DNA of 33,015 nucleotides from SAR116 cluster bacterium AG-313-A07 (GTDB taxonomy: Bacteria; Pseudomonadota; Alphaproteobacteria; Thalassobaculales; Thalassobaculaceae): the NCBI GenBank assembly GCA_003284265.1, contig QBVV01000024.1, positions 1-33,015 on the forward strand, in the 5' to 3' direction. Under the pieces are notes generated by a model, which was not told where the DNA came from, did no database searches, and worked only from the letters and a program-made list of their open reading frames with translations. The first letter of the stretch is position 1, and each line of letters starts with the position of its first letter. Positions 16,183-24,409 of this stretch are shown in pieces. The translations under genes were made by a program, and so were the position numbers.

Positions 16183-16759
16183 TGGCTCCACCGTTTTTAA
16201 TAACTCCATCCGGAGAGCGACTTTGTTCCTGCATTTTAGTGAACTCCTCAACATAACCAAAACGTGTCAAATCTATCATTCTGTCCGGGTATAAAATCCC
16301 ATCAAGGTGATCCATTTCATGCTGCACCACTCGGGCGTGAAAACCAGAAGCAAAAGTCTCTATGGGAGTCCCTTCGCCGTTAAAACCAGTATAGGTTATT
16401 TCCTTATATCTTGGTACCTCTCCGCGTAAACCGGGAATTGAGAGACATCCTTCCCAACCTAATTCTTTATCAGAAGTTGCGGGGTTAAAATTAGGGTTTA
16501 TTAAAACCTGAATGCCGCAAGGTTTATCGCCATCTAAATTTGTAGCGCGACTTACAGGCACCTCAAAAACCATCAGACGAAGACTAATCCCGATTTGAGG
16601 TGCCGCCAATCCAACACCACCAGCATCGCGCATGGTTGCTATCATATCCGGTATTATTGTAGTTAATGAGTCAGTATGCTCAGGCTCTACAGCATTTGCT
16701 TTTAATCGGAGGATTGGATTTCCCATCCTAATTATTGGTCTGATCTCCATGCTTTCCAT
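16175..16759 (-). CDS. def: Peptide deformylase
   Basis: Metalloenzyme that removes the N-formyl group from nascent proteins. 194 residues from ATG 16759. All three family motifs are present in order: GVGLAAPQIG (48-57), EGCLS (103-107) and QHEMDH (146-151). The metal ligands are C105, H147 and H151, and E148 is the catalytic acid/base. Start: GGTGAGG lies six bases before ATG 16759, while an upstream GTG at 16771 has no ribosome site. The usual partner gene fmt is absent; instead the gene overlaps the COQ9-family gene and is divergent from rpsU. Confidence 0.96.
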   Translation of the reverse strand: MESMEIRPIIRMGNPILRLKANAVEPEHTDSLTTIIPDMIATMRDAGGVGLAAPQIGISLRLMVFEVPVSRATNLDGDKPCGIQVLINPNFNPATSDKELGWEGCLSIPGLRGEVPRYKEITYTGFNGEGTPIETFASGFHARVVQHEMDHLDGILYPDRMIDLTRFGYVEEFTKMQEQSRSPDGVIKNGGANG

Positions 16760-16765
16760 ATAAGG

Positions 16766-16772
16766 CCTCACC
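16766..16772 (-). promoter_or_regulatory. Shine-Dalgarno sequence of def
   Basis: GGTGAGG on the minus strand, six bases before the ATG at 16759. It decides this start over the GTG at 16771, which the site itself overlaps. Confidence 0.6.
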
Positions 16773-16889
16773 AGTAATTGGTAAAGTAGTGAAATAAGTA
16801 GCTTGGCATTTTAACTAAAAATGTGTTATTGAACGTCTCCGCGATCAAAAATAGTTCGAATCGTTAATAAATATAGAGAAATAATTAAT

Positions 16890-16897
16890 GGAGGTGG
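16890..16897 (+). promoter_or_regulatory. Strong Shine-Dalgarno sequence of rpsU
   Basis: GGAGGTGG, near-perfect complement to the 16S 3' end, six bases before the GTG start at 16904. It probably compensates for the GTG start of a highly expressed gene. Confidence 0.75.
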
Positions 16898-16903
16898 TTT
16901 TCA

Positions 16904-17107
16904 GTGCAAGTTTCCGTTCGAGATAATAATGTTGATCAAGCTCTCAGAGCATTGAAAAAGAAAATGCAACGTGAGGGTATATTCAGAGAAATGAAACTTC
17001 GCAGAAATTACGAAAAACCGTCAGAAAGGCGAGTGCGCGAGGAAGCGGAGGCGACGCGCCGACACAGGAAACTCATGCGCAAAAGATTGGAGAGGGAAGG
17101 ATACTAG
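16904..17107 (+). CDS. rpsU: 30S ribosomal protein bS21
   Basis: Small basic ribosomal protein of 67 residues, part of the 30S platform near the mRNA-16S pairing site. The sequence [20 protein letters not shown], then [19 protein letters not shown], is a standard bS21 pattern, with a basic tail rich in Arg/Glu pairs. The start is GTG with a very strong ribosome site. It is divergent from def-COQ9, and the closeness of rpsU to a COQ9-family gene is familiar from other Alphaproteobacteria. A clear terminator follows, so it is probably transcribed alone. Confidence 0.96.
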   Translation: MQVSVRDNNVDQALRALKKKMQREGIFREMKLRRNYEKPSERRVREEAEATRRHRKLMRKRLEREGY

Positions 17108-17147
17108 AATACTTTTCTTCCCGTCGTTTAACTAGAAAAGAAAATTA

Positions 17148-17177
17148 GTCGCTTTTAAAGATAAAACGGCTTTTTTT
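17148..17177 (+). terminator. Rho-independent terminator of rpsU
   Basis: GTCG plus TTTT (17148-17156, one bulged C) pairs with AAAACGGC (17163-17170) around the loop AAAGAT, followed by seven Ts (17171-17177). It lies 40 bases after the rpsU stop. Because A-rich sequence precedes it, it may also help end transcription from the minus-strand cluster arriving from the right. Confidence 0.75.
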
Positions 17178-17211
17178 ATGCCAAGAAAAAAATCAATAAC
17201 GCAGGATTTAT

Positions 17212-18153
17212 CTATAGTTTCGGAATTATTTCTTCTGTGAAACGTTCCATTTGTTTTTGCTGTTCTTTTGCACTATCTCCCCGGTAACGAACCACCACAT
17301 TGTTGAATCCTGATCCGAGTATATTTTTTAAATCGTCTATTATTTGCACTTCGGAGCCACTACCTATCTCGCGTTCTCCAAACGGGCCCTTTTTAGGTTC
17401 TCCTGGGTTTATAAATATCTTATAAACGAGGTCTAAGTCTTCAAACTGCCGTCCACTATCTACACAAAGTTTCTTAAGTGTTTCGATGCGTTCTTTCATC
17501 CTAATAGGATCTAAAGCAACGGCTAACCATCCATCCCCATATTTTATTACGCGCCTTAGTGCAGGGTTAGCAATGCCTCCTATTAAAATAGGTGGATTGG
17601 GTTTTTGAATTGATCCTGGGACTGAATAAACCGTATCAAATTGGTATGTTTCTCCGTGGTAAGATACTTCCTGCCCTCCACATAAACTTTTAAAAATTTC
17701 CAAATACTCGTCGGTAACTCTGCCTCGTAGAGCAAAATCAGTCGTGTTTAAAGTTTCGAATTCTTCCTTCAACCAGCCTACGCCTGCTCCTAGTGTGACA
17801 CGTCCACCTGAAAATTGGTCTATTGTAATTAACATGCGCGCAAGCAAAACTGGATTTCGATAGGGGATTATTAAGACTGCCGTTCCAATTCGGATATCTG
17901 TTGTCGATCCAGCTAAAACTGCCATTGTTGCAATAGGTTCTAGTAATGGGTCTTCGATCGGTGCTGGGAACCCGCCAGTGGCACTGTAAGGATATTTAGA
18001 ATCAAAGTGTTTAGGAAATACTACATGATCGGCAAGCCAAATAGAGCTGAAACCCGCGGTCTCCGCATATTTTGCTAAATTAATTACTATTTCTGGCTCT
18101 GCTAGTGGTCCATATATCCCTAAGTCCAAACCGAACTGTTTGATGTCTGCCAT
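17212..18153 (-). CDS. LLM class flavin-dependent oxidoreductase (TIGR03619-like)
   Basis: 313 residues of the luciferase-like monooxygenase fold, a TIM barrel using reduced FMN or F420. Landmarks are AETAGFSSIWLADHVVFP (about 31-48), IRIGTAVLIIPYRNPV (about 88-103) and QFSGGRVTLGAGVGWLKEEF (about 113-132). PNPPILIGGIANPALRRV, with YGDGW after it, lies at about 182-206. The cofactor cannot be decided from sequence; no F420 synthesis gene is in the window, so FMNH2 is the safer guess. It is the last gene of a six-gene minus-strand cluster, 11 bases after the FAH-family gene, with AGGA nine bases before its ATG. Substrate unknown. Confidence 0.85.
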   Translation of the reverse strand: MADIKQFGLDLGIYGPLAEPEIVINLAKYAETAGFSSIWLADHVVFPKHFDSKYPYSATGGFPAPIEDPLLEPIATMAVLAGSTTDIRIGTAVLIIPYRNPVLLARMLITIDQFSGGRVTLGAGVGWLKEEFETLNTTDFALRGRVTDEYLEIFKSLCGGQEVSYHGETYQFDTVYSVPGSIQKPNPPILIGGIANPALRRVIKYGDGWLAVALDPIRMKERIETLKKLCVDSGRQFEDLDLVYKIFINPGEPKKGPFGEREIGSGSEVQIIDDLKNILGSGFNNVVVRYRGDSAKEQQKQMERFTEEIIPKL

Positions 18154-18164
18154 AGTTTGTGATC

Positions 18165-19091
18165 CTACTTTGCATATTTCCCAGTTAATTGCGGTGTGGG
18201 TGTTTCGTAGCCGGCATTCTTTCTATCGAGTCTAGTTTCTCTCCCCCAGGTTCGCCTTAAATCATCTTGAACATTGATCGATAGACGACCAAGTCCTTCT
18301 ACCTCTAGTTCAATTTTGTCTCCATGCTGAAAAGAGCTCAGGCCTCTATGGTTCGTTCCGGTCGCTATTAGATCTCCTGGTTCAAGGGCATGTATTGAAC
18401 TGAGCCATGATATGGCTTTAGGAATTTTATGGGCCATATCGTTTGTATTAAAATCCTGTTTGAGTTCTCCATTTACCCAGAGTCTAACAGTAAGATTCTG
18501 AGGGTCCGGGATCTCGTCTGCAGTAACTATGAAAGGACCGATCGGAGCAAACGTTGCTCGAGATTTTACTTGAAAGAAAACATTGCGGTCTGGTGGCAGG
18601 CCACGCGCTGAGCCATCAATGAAATTTAGATAACCAAAAACGTGGTCCATAGCATCAGACTCGCTGACATTACTCGCCCTTTTTCCAATGATAAGTCCTA
18701 ACTCTGCCTCCCCCTCAAAAATTGTGGCAGGCACATCGGGTAAAATCATAGTATCCCCGTTACCAATGATTGCTGATGGAGATTTATGAAAGCCATTTAT
18801 CTGCGGTTTTTCTTTTAATGTGCCATTTTCCATATAGTTAACGGCCATACAATCTATGGCGCCGGGTTTTGGTAATGGGGGTTGTATCTTTATTGAATCT
18901 AACGGGAAAGCGACACCTTTTCCTGCAGCGGTCTCAAGTTTTGATCTATAGTTTTCGAAATCTTCTATAAGACCATTCATTAGGTTTCCCGGGTTCGTAT
19001 GCGGAATATCCATGATGATGTGTGAGACATCAACAAGTCCTTTATCAGTAAGTACACCGAGCTGAAAATCATCAAAATATGCTAGCTTCAT
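18165..19091 (-). CDS. Fumarylacetoacetate hydrolase (FAH) family protein
   Basis: 308 residues. An N-terminal small domain (1-70) precedes the FAH catalytic domain. The divalent-metal ligands are E128 and E130 in FEGEAELG and D159 in YLNFIDG, at the same spacing as in FAHD-type enzymes. FFQVKSRATFAPIGPF (172-187) supplies the conserved lysine K176 and the substrate loop. LEPGDLIATGTNHRG is the usual late motif. Family members cleave C-C bonds of acylpyruvates, decarboxylate oxaloacetate or isomerise ring-fission products; which applies is not visible. AAGGA lies six bases before the ATG. It is the fifth gene of the cluster, 32 bases after the Ldh-family gene. Confidence 0.87.
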   Translation of the reverse strand: MKLAYFDDFQLGVLTDKGLVDVSHIIMDIPHTNPGNLMNGLIEDFENYRSKLETAAGKGVAFPLDSIKIQPPLPKPGAIDCMAVNYMENGTLKEKPQINGFHKSPSAIIGNGDTMILPDVPATIFEGEAELGLIIGKRASNVSESDAMDHVFGYLNFIDGSARGLPPDRNVFFQVKSRATFAPIGPFIVTADEIPDPQNLTVRLWVNGELKQDFNTNDMAHKIPKAISWLSSIHALEPGDLIATGTNHRGLSSFQHGDKIELEVEGLGRLSINVQDDLRRTWGRETRLDRKNAGYETPTPQLTGKYAK

Positions 19092-19123
19092 ATTATTGTC
19101 CTTTTTGTCTCAATATTGGGGAC

Positions 19124-20251
19124 CTATGGGATAGTATTATTGGTTAAGAGGTATTCAACCCCAGCATTCTGGGTGATTTCCTTAATTAAGTTGCGTAAAT
19201 TTCTATTAACAGGAATACCATTTTTCTGACGGTCTTTCCGGCTGATTTGTTCTGGTTCACCCGGAACCAAAACAGGTTTATCTGGATCGCGCGGTTTTAC
19301 TGATCGGAGGGTCTCTATCACGACCTCGATATCATTTTCATACTCTTCCTTTGTTCTGAAACTTTCGGGATTAATTGCTTGAAAGTAATGTCCTAAATCA
19401 TCCGGTGTATCAGCATTACCATTCTTTATCCGCACGGGGGAGAATGACGCCCCAGGCATAGCTCCACTCAGGATGTGAGAAAATACCGCGAGCCCGTAAC
19501 CTTTATGTCCGCCTAAAGTCTCTCCAATTCCTCCGACTGGATTGAGCCCCCCAAAACTTTTATTGTCGAAAATACTTATAGCCTCATTTGGGTCAAATAT
19601 GGTGCGGCCATCGCCATCATTGACCCAGCCGTCGGGCAATTGTAATTCTCTTAGCTTATGCACTTTTACCTTATTCACAGCAGCCACCGTCGTGGCAAAG
19701 TCTAACACCAACGGATCGTATTTTCCGGCTGGTGCTGCAAAAGCGAACGGATTAGTACCCAATACAGGTTGCGTTCCCCGGGTTGGAACCATTGAAATGC
19801 CGCGAGTTGATGTTGTCACTATTCCAATGAAACCTTGACGTGCTGCTATTTCGGCATAGTACCCCGCTGCACCAAAATGATGCGAATTTTTAACGCAAAC
19901 TATACCTACATCATGGCTTTCTGCTTTGTTTATGGCCATTTCCATTGCCTGAACCGAGACGGGATGGCCTAATCCTCTGTCAGCATCGAGTAACGCTGTG
20001 GTCGATCGATCGCGAATGATTTTTGTTTGGGCTTTAATATTTAATGCTCCACGTTTAAACGTTTCTTCATATTGGCGAAGCATATTAATGCCATGAGAAT
20101 CTACACCACGTAAGTCAGTCTCTATCATCACTGTTGACGCGATATCGGCTTCTTTCAAAGCCATGCCCCAGGCAGTTAATATTGAAACAACTTGCTTTTT
20201 TAAAAGTTGAGCCTCAAAACGCGGTGGGTTTAGAAGATCTTCATCGCTCAT
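19124..20251 (-). CDS. Malate/L-lactate dehydrogenase (Ldh) family NAD(P)-dependent oxidoreductase
   Basis: 375 residues of the type-2 malate/lactate dehydrogenase family (AllD/YlbC/YiaK-like), structurally unrelated to classical LDH. TDLRGVDSHGINMLRQY (45-61) contains H53 and the catalytic region. KNSHHFGAAGYYA (121-133) holds the conserved His pair H124/H125. GTNPFAFAAPAG and DFATTVAA are nucleotide-pocket motifs, and GHKGYGLA is typical of the C-terminal half. Family members oxidise 2-hydroxyacids or reduce 2-oxoacids and imines. Its ATG overlaps the stop of the ThDP-enzyme gene by four bases, so the two are made together and may handle successive steps, for example making and oxidising a 2-hydroxyacid. 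Confidence 0.88.
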   Translation of the reverse strand: MSDEDLLNPPRFEAQLLKKQVVSILTAWGMALKEADIASTVMIETDLRGVDSHGINMLRQYEETFKRGALNIKAQTKIIRDRSTTALLDADRGLGHPVSVQAMEMAINKAESHDVGIVCVKNSHHFGAAGYYAEIAARQGFIGIVTTSTRGISMVPTRGTQPVLGTNPFAFAAPAGKYDPLVLDFATTVAAVNKVKVHKLRELQLPDGWVNDGDGRTIFDPNEAISIFDNKSFGGLNPVGGIGETLGGHKGYGLAVFSHILSGAMPGASFSPVRIKNGNADTPDDLGHYFQAINPESFRTKEEYENDIEVVIETLRSVKPRDPDKPVLVPGEPEQISRKDRQKNGIPVNRNLRNLIKEITQNAGVEYLLTNNTIP

Positions 20252-21930
20252 GCTAGACTTTCCGAACGTTCATATTTCCTCCATGCGCTCATTTGAACAG
20301 CTGAAGTGTGGCAGTGAATTACCACAGGTTTTACTCGTATACTAAAAGCTTTGTTTATGGCTGCAGATACATCAGTTTCAGTTTGGATAGTTATTCCTTC
20401 GGCTCCAAACGATCTTGCCCAGGCTGCAAAATCTGGATTAGTAAGTTTAGTTCCTTGCATAAACGGTTTGTTGGGATATCTAACATAAGAATGCATTCCT
20501 ATAGTTCCATACATTGAATTGTCGGCTACAATTATAATTGGGTTCACGCCATATTGGACAGCCGTTGCTATTTCGTTTCCCATCATCAAAACACCGCCGT
20601 CTCCAATAAAACAAACAGTCTGTTTTCCAGGTCGACGCAACCCAGCTGCGACGGCCATCGGCATTCCCGATCCCATAGCGCCAACAACTGATGATAAAAA
20701 AACATGTTTTTGCCCAAAACCAATATAACGATGAATAAAACTCCCGAAGTTGCCCGCATCAGAGGTAATTGTTGCATCTTTCTCTAGGTATTTATCAACT
20801 TCACATACTACCGCTGCGAAATTTACGCCGTCGCTTGTCGGGTTCCATTCTTTGGATAATAATTTTTTGTGCTGTTTATTTAGCGTTTCAACCCAGTTTT
20901 TTCTTTTGTTGATATCTTTTGGGATGCTTTTGTGAAGCAGCCCTTTTATTACGTCATGTGGACTAGCTGGGATACCTAGATTTGGATGCCATACCCGACC
21001 AATTTCATCAGCATCAGGCCAGATATGGGCCATAAAGAATTGAGGTTTGGGAGCCGAAGGAAATTTATAGGACTGGCTGACTGTATCTGTCATACGTTCC
21101 CCCAAAACTACCATTAGATCCGTTTTTTTCATATGGTCAAGTAAAGAGGAGGGAACTCTAATGCCCATATATCCACCGTAGTTAGGGTGCTTTGAATCAA
21201 AGAGTTGAGGCCGGCGGTGTGTCGGGCTTATAGGCAATACCCAACTTTCTGACAGCGTATTAAGATCGTTTAAAACATCTTTATCGTCCAATGATTCCGC
21301 CAGTAGGGCACCGCCAACCAAAATCAAAGGGCGTTCAGCTCGAGAAATCATCTCGGCTAGTTTATCAAGGTCCTCTTGTCTTGGAGACGATGATAATTTG
21401 GGCGCCGGCATAATCACAGGAGCATGCGTTTCTTCATCAAAAAGATCTTCTGGAATAACTACCGCTACCGGTCCCTGTGTACCGCTTTCCGCTAGATGAA
21501 ATGCTCTAGCAATAGCTTCTGAGGCTATTTCAGGTTGATTCACCTCTATGACAGATTTAGTGATATCCGCCAAAAGCAGAGAGTAATTCTGTTCTTGCAG
21601 TGCAAGCCTTCCAAAATCGGCTCTCTCTACCTGTCCTATAATGACAACTAATGGTGTCGCGTCATGATATGCGGAGTGTATCGCGACCAAACCGTTTGCT
21701 AATCCGGGGCCCCTGCTAACTAAAACGACGCCAGCTCTATTTCGAATTCTTCCATCTGCTGTTGCCATGAATGCAGCACCAGCTTCGTGGCGGCATACAA
21801 TGATGCGGACTTTTTCTCTCTCAACCAAAGCACTAGTTAGCCCAATATAACTTTCTCCAGGAACACAAAATACCTCATCTATACTGTGCGCTTCCAGACT
21901 ATCCGCTAAAAGTTGAGCCACTGAACTCAT
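20248..21930 (-). CDS. Thiamine-diphosphate-dependent enzyme (acetolactate synthase-like)
   Basis: 560 residues with the three-domain order of the acetohydroxyacid synthase/pyruvate oxidase group. The PYR domain (1-165) has CRHEAGAAFMA with the cofactor-activating E49, and SRGPGLANGL. The central domain (about 185-320) includes ERPLILVGGALL. The PP domain has the ThDP/Mg motif from GDGG (443-446) to DNSMYG, with N471. It is not typical biosynthetic IlvB: there is no ilvN regulatory-subunit gene and the neighbours are catabolic. Possible activities are 2-oxoacid decarboxylation, carboligation or acyl-CoA lyase; I cannot choose. The ribosome site is weak. Third gene of the cluster, overlapping the Ldh-family gene. 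Confidence 0.86.
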   Translation of the reverse strand: MSSVAQLLADSLEAHSIDEVFCVPGESYIGLTSALVEREKVRIIVCRHEAGAAFMATADGRIRNRAGVVLVSRGPGLANGLVAIHSAYHDATPLVVIIGQVERADFGRLALQEQNYSLLLADITKSVIEVNQPEIASEAIARAFHLAESGTQGPVAVVIPEDLFDEETHAPVIMPAPKLSSSPRQEDLDKLAEMISRAERPLILVGGALLAESLDDKDVLNDLNTLSESWVLPISPTHRRPQLFDSKHPNYGGYMGIRVPSSLLDHMKKTDLMVVLGERMTDTVSQSYKFPSAPKPQFFMAHIWPDADEIGRVWHPNLGIPASPHDVIKGLLHKSIPKDINKRKNWVETLNKQHKKLLSKEWNPTSDGVNFAAVVCEVDKYLEKDATITSDAGNFGSFIHRYIGFGQKHVFLSSVVGAMGSGMPMAVAAGLRRPGKQTVCFIGDGGVLMMGNEIATAVQYGVNPIIIVADNSMYGTIGMHSYVRYPNKPFMQGTKLTNPDFAAWARSFGAEGITIQTETDVSAAINKAFSIRVKPVVIHCHTSAVQMSAWRKYERSESLA

Positions 21931-22012
21931 TACAATTGGCGCCTTAAAATAGAAACCAAACAGTTATTTTTGTAGACTTTGAATTGATTGAAATACATCT
22001 TGTCTCTCAAAA

Positions 22013-22999
22013 TTAGCCATTGTTTGCCAAGTCTTCTTGGGCGTTTGAGTTGTAATTTTTGTCGTACCACCAACTGATGTAATCATTATATGATATCGGC
22101 GGGTATTGAGGTGGGTTCTGGGGAGAGTGACAAGATCGCAAACACTCAATGTTTGTGTCCAGGTGAGGCCCAAAGAAAAAGGGTATGGCGTATCTTGCTC
22201 CCTCTTGTGGTGGCATTGCTCGATGCGGTGTAGATTTATAATATCCGTTGGTCCAACGGTGCAGCATGTCTCCGCTATTGACAACAAATGATTGCGGCAC
22301 AAAAGGCACATCTATCCATTGGCTATCTTGTGCTTGTATCTGCAACCCAGGAACACTTGTCTGCGCTAGGAACGTTAAAAAATTTGAGTCAGTGTGAGGT
22401 GCTATACCATATTGTTTGGACGACAACTTTGAGACTTTGGGATAGTGGGAGAGACGAAATGAAAACTGACTTTCAGAAAATGCTTCCGTGAAGGTGTCTG
22501 CTGGCATGTCTAAAGAGATTGCGAGAGGCCCAAGTAAGGCTTGAGCCATCTGATCCACAGCTTTGGTGTATTGAAGAAGACTGTCCTTAAAGCCGGGTAG
22601 ATCTTTTGGCCACTCATTTGGACCCGCGAATCTTCGCTTCTCTAGCACCAGCGGATCATCTGGTTGTCTTTCTCTTTTTATGAAAAATGCTTCATTAAGA
22701 TCCGGTTCTGCGCCATCCTCGCTTGCTCTAGAAGTTGTTATCTTATAACGGCCCATTGCCATGTAACCATTATTGTGTTCATTCATTAGGACCGCTTTTT
22801 TGGCCTCCATTGATTGGTCATGAAAACGTTTAGCCTCTGCAAAAGTTTGATCGATGAGCTCCTGAGGAATGCCGTGATTGATAATTATAAAGAAACCACT
22901 TTTACGAAGAGCTTTTCGCAAATCGTTTGCGATCAGTTTTTGACTAGAGGGATTGGGATCTCCTAAAGTGGAGAGGTTTATGATAGGTATATACGTCAT
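22013..22999 (-). CDS. 2-oxoglutarate/Fe(II)-type oxygenase, isopenicillin N synthase family
   Basis: 328 residues. The N-terminal DIOX_N region shows SGFFIIINHGIPQELID (34-50). The catalytic double-stranded beta helix carries the iron triad H202 and D204 (PHTDSNFLTFL) and H259 (STPHRAM). R269 in RYAIPFFF would bind the 2-oxoglutarate carboxylate; the usual RxS is RxA here. WTNGYYKSTPHR is the standard family stretch. Reactions include hydroxylation, desaturation and ring formation or cleavage; some members (ethylene-forming type, IPNS) differ in cosubstrate use. Second gene of the minus-strand cluster, 62 bases after the serine hydrolase and 82 bases before the ThDP-enzyme gene. Confidence 0.88.
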   Translation of the reverse strand: MTYIPIINLSTLGDPNPSSQKLIANDLRKALRKSGFFIIINHGIPQELIDQTFAEAKRFHDQSMEAKKAVLMNEHNNGYMAMGRYKITTSRASEDGAEPDLNEAFFIKRERQPDDPLVLEKRRFAGPNEWPKDLPGFKDSLLQYTKAVDQMAQALLGPLAISLDMPADTFTEAFSESQFSFRLSHYPKVSKLSSKQYGIAPHTDSNFLTFLAQTSVPGLQIQAQDSQWIDVPFVPQSFVVNSGDMLHRWTNGYYKSTPHRAMPPQEGARYAIPFFFGPHLDTNIECLRSCHSPQNPPQYPPISYNDYISWWYDKNYNSNAQEDLANNG

Positions 23000-23061
23000 G
23001 CCCCGACTTCGCCTGTTAGTAGATGATGCTCTATTAATTTTTTCAACTCTTTCTCTTTATA

Positions 23062-24255
23062 TCAATATTTTCCTAATAGCGATCGGTATACCGTTTTCTC
23101 GAACGCCATATATAAGGGGAAAGCTTTTTTATCGATAAACGGCAAAATTTGGGTGCCAAAAACGCCTGCTATTTTATTTTTTGGATCCAACCAGAAATAA
23201 CAGTTGGACAATCCCGCCCATCCCAGGGCATTGGCGGGCCTTCCGGTTTCCGCCTTCTCCTGATTGATCATAAAAGATAATCCCCAGGATTTTGGTGTTC
23301 CTGGGAAAAAGTTTATGTCTCTAGATATTGCTTTATTGGTAGAGTGCATTTTCATATCAACATTGCTTCCGACATGATTAGTAAACATCACTTCTATAGT
23401 TTCAGGACGCAGAATTTGTAAGTTATCGGCTATCCCATCATTCAATAACATCCTTAAAAACAGGATGTAATCATTCAATGTGGAGTATAGTCCACCACCA
23501 CCTGCCTCCACTTCAGGGTTTTGTTTCATTTTAAATTTGAAATCTGGTCGTAAGATATTATTTTCCCGTCTATACATGGTTGCGAGACAATTGCTCATAT
23601 TGTTGTCGATGAAGAAACCCGTTGATTTCATCCCTAGGGGCTTAAAAATATTAGTTTTTAGAAATTCTCCAAGTTTTTGTTTTGTGGCCTCTTCTATCAT
23701 TAAACCCACCCAATCAATAGAGATGCTATATGCCCAGTCGGTACCTGGATCGAACATTAGAGGAGTCATTAGTGCCTCGCGCGAACCAGAAGATCGTGAG
23801 ATCATATTCTTTGACTCAACGAAGTCTTTTATTTGTTGATGCCAGACATCATATCCAAAGCCAGCAGTATGGGTCATCAAGTTCCTTAGTGTGATATCAG
23901 ATTTAGGAGGGCGTAGCTTGGGGGCCCCGGTTTCATCAAATCCCTGCAATACCTGAATATTCTTAAGTTCAGGTAACAAAGTAACCGCAGGTTCATCTAG
24001 CTTAAGAAGCCCGCGCTCTACAAGTTGCATAGCAGCCACTGCAGTAACAGCTTTTGTCATGGAAGCGATCCATAATACTGTATCAGTAGTCATGGTTTGA
24101 GATTTGTTTGGACCGCTTATTCCAAATCCTGCTGCGTAGAGGGGTTCATTTTCATTTGAAATTATAGCAGTAACCCCCTGCAGATCGCCTTTTTCAACCG
24201 AGGATTTAAGTAACTTATCTAAGAGGTGCGTTTTCATACAAAGCACCATAATCAC
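23062..24255 (-). CDS. Serine hydrolase, beta-lactamase class C / family VIII esterase-like
   Basis: Up to 397 residues of the penicillin-binding-protein fold. SMTK (65-68) is the SxxK motif with nucleophile S65 and base K68. YSI (176-178) takes the place of YxN. LGWAGLSNCYFWLDPKNKIA near the C-terminus matches the GWGG-type motif of family VIII esterases, where true class C beta-lactamases have KTG. There is no signal peptide, so it is probably cytoplasmic and acts on esters or amides rather than on beta-lactams. Start is unclear: GTG 24255, ATG 24249 and ATG 24237 are all in frame and none has a good ribosome site. First gene of the cluster; it may release the compound the later enzymes degrade. 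Confidence 0.85.
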   Translation of the reverse strand: MIMVLCMKTHLLDKLLKSSVEKGDLQGVTAIISNENEPLYAAGFGISGPNKSQTMTTDTVLWIASMTKAVTAVAAMQLVERGLLKLDEPAVTLLPELKNIQVLQGFDETGAPKLRPPKSDITLRNLMTHTAGFGYDVWHQQIKDFVESKNMISRSSGSREALMTPLMFDPGTDWAYSISIDWVGLMIEEATKQKLGEFLKTNIFKPLGMKSTGFFIDNNMSNCLATMYRRENNILRPDFKFKMKQNPEVEAGGGGLYSTLNDYILFLRMLLNDGIADNLQILRPETIEVMFTNHVGSNVDMKMHSTNKAISRDINFFPGTPKSWGLSFMINQEKAETGRPANALGWAGLSNCYFWLDPKNKIAGVFGTQILPFIDKKAFPLYMAFEKTVYRSLLGKY

Positions 24256-24361
24256 TTTTAATATTCAAATCATCAAAATTTAGTGCTGAAATGCACACAT
24301 AAAGATGTTGGATGCTGTTATTTTAATATCTGCTGGATGGACATGTAGGCGAGTGTCTAGT

Positions 24362-24376
24362 CTAATACAACATTAG
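24362..24376. promoter_or_regulatory. Small palindrome in the divergent promoter region
   Basis: CTAAT-ACAAC-ATTAG is a perfect 5+5+5 inverted repeat 33 bases before the ATG of the plus-strand LLM gene, in the gap between it and the head of the minus-strand cluster. A second short one, GTGC-TGAAAT-GCAC, lies at 24283-24296. Either could be bound by a regulator of both transcripts, but five- and four-base arms are weak evidence. Confidence 0.28.
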
Positions 24377-24409
24377 TTAAAAATGGTTAATAGGTAAGTG
24401 GATTTTGGC

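Noticed and set aside
16183..16260. N-terminal extension of the COQ9-family gene into def
   Set aside because: The extra residues lie wholly inside def coding sequence and do not resemble COQ9; ATG 16182 is better placed.
22106..22311. Cysteine- and histidine-rich open frames on both strands inside the oxygenase gene
   Set aside because: They are out-of-frame shadows of the conserved oxygenase coding sequence with no ribosome site or family resemblance.
23062..24255. Beta-lactamase resistance gene
   Set aside because: No signal peptide, YSI rather than YxN and GWAG rather than KTG point to a family VIII-type esterase.
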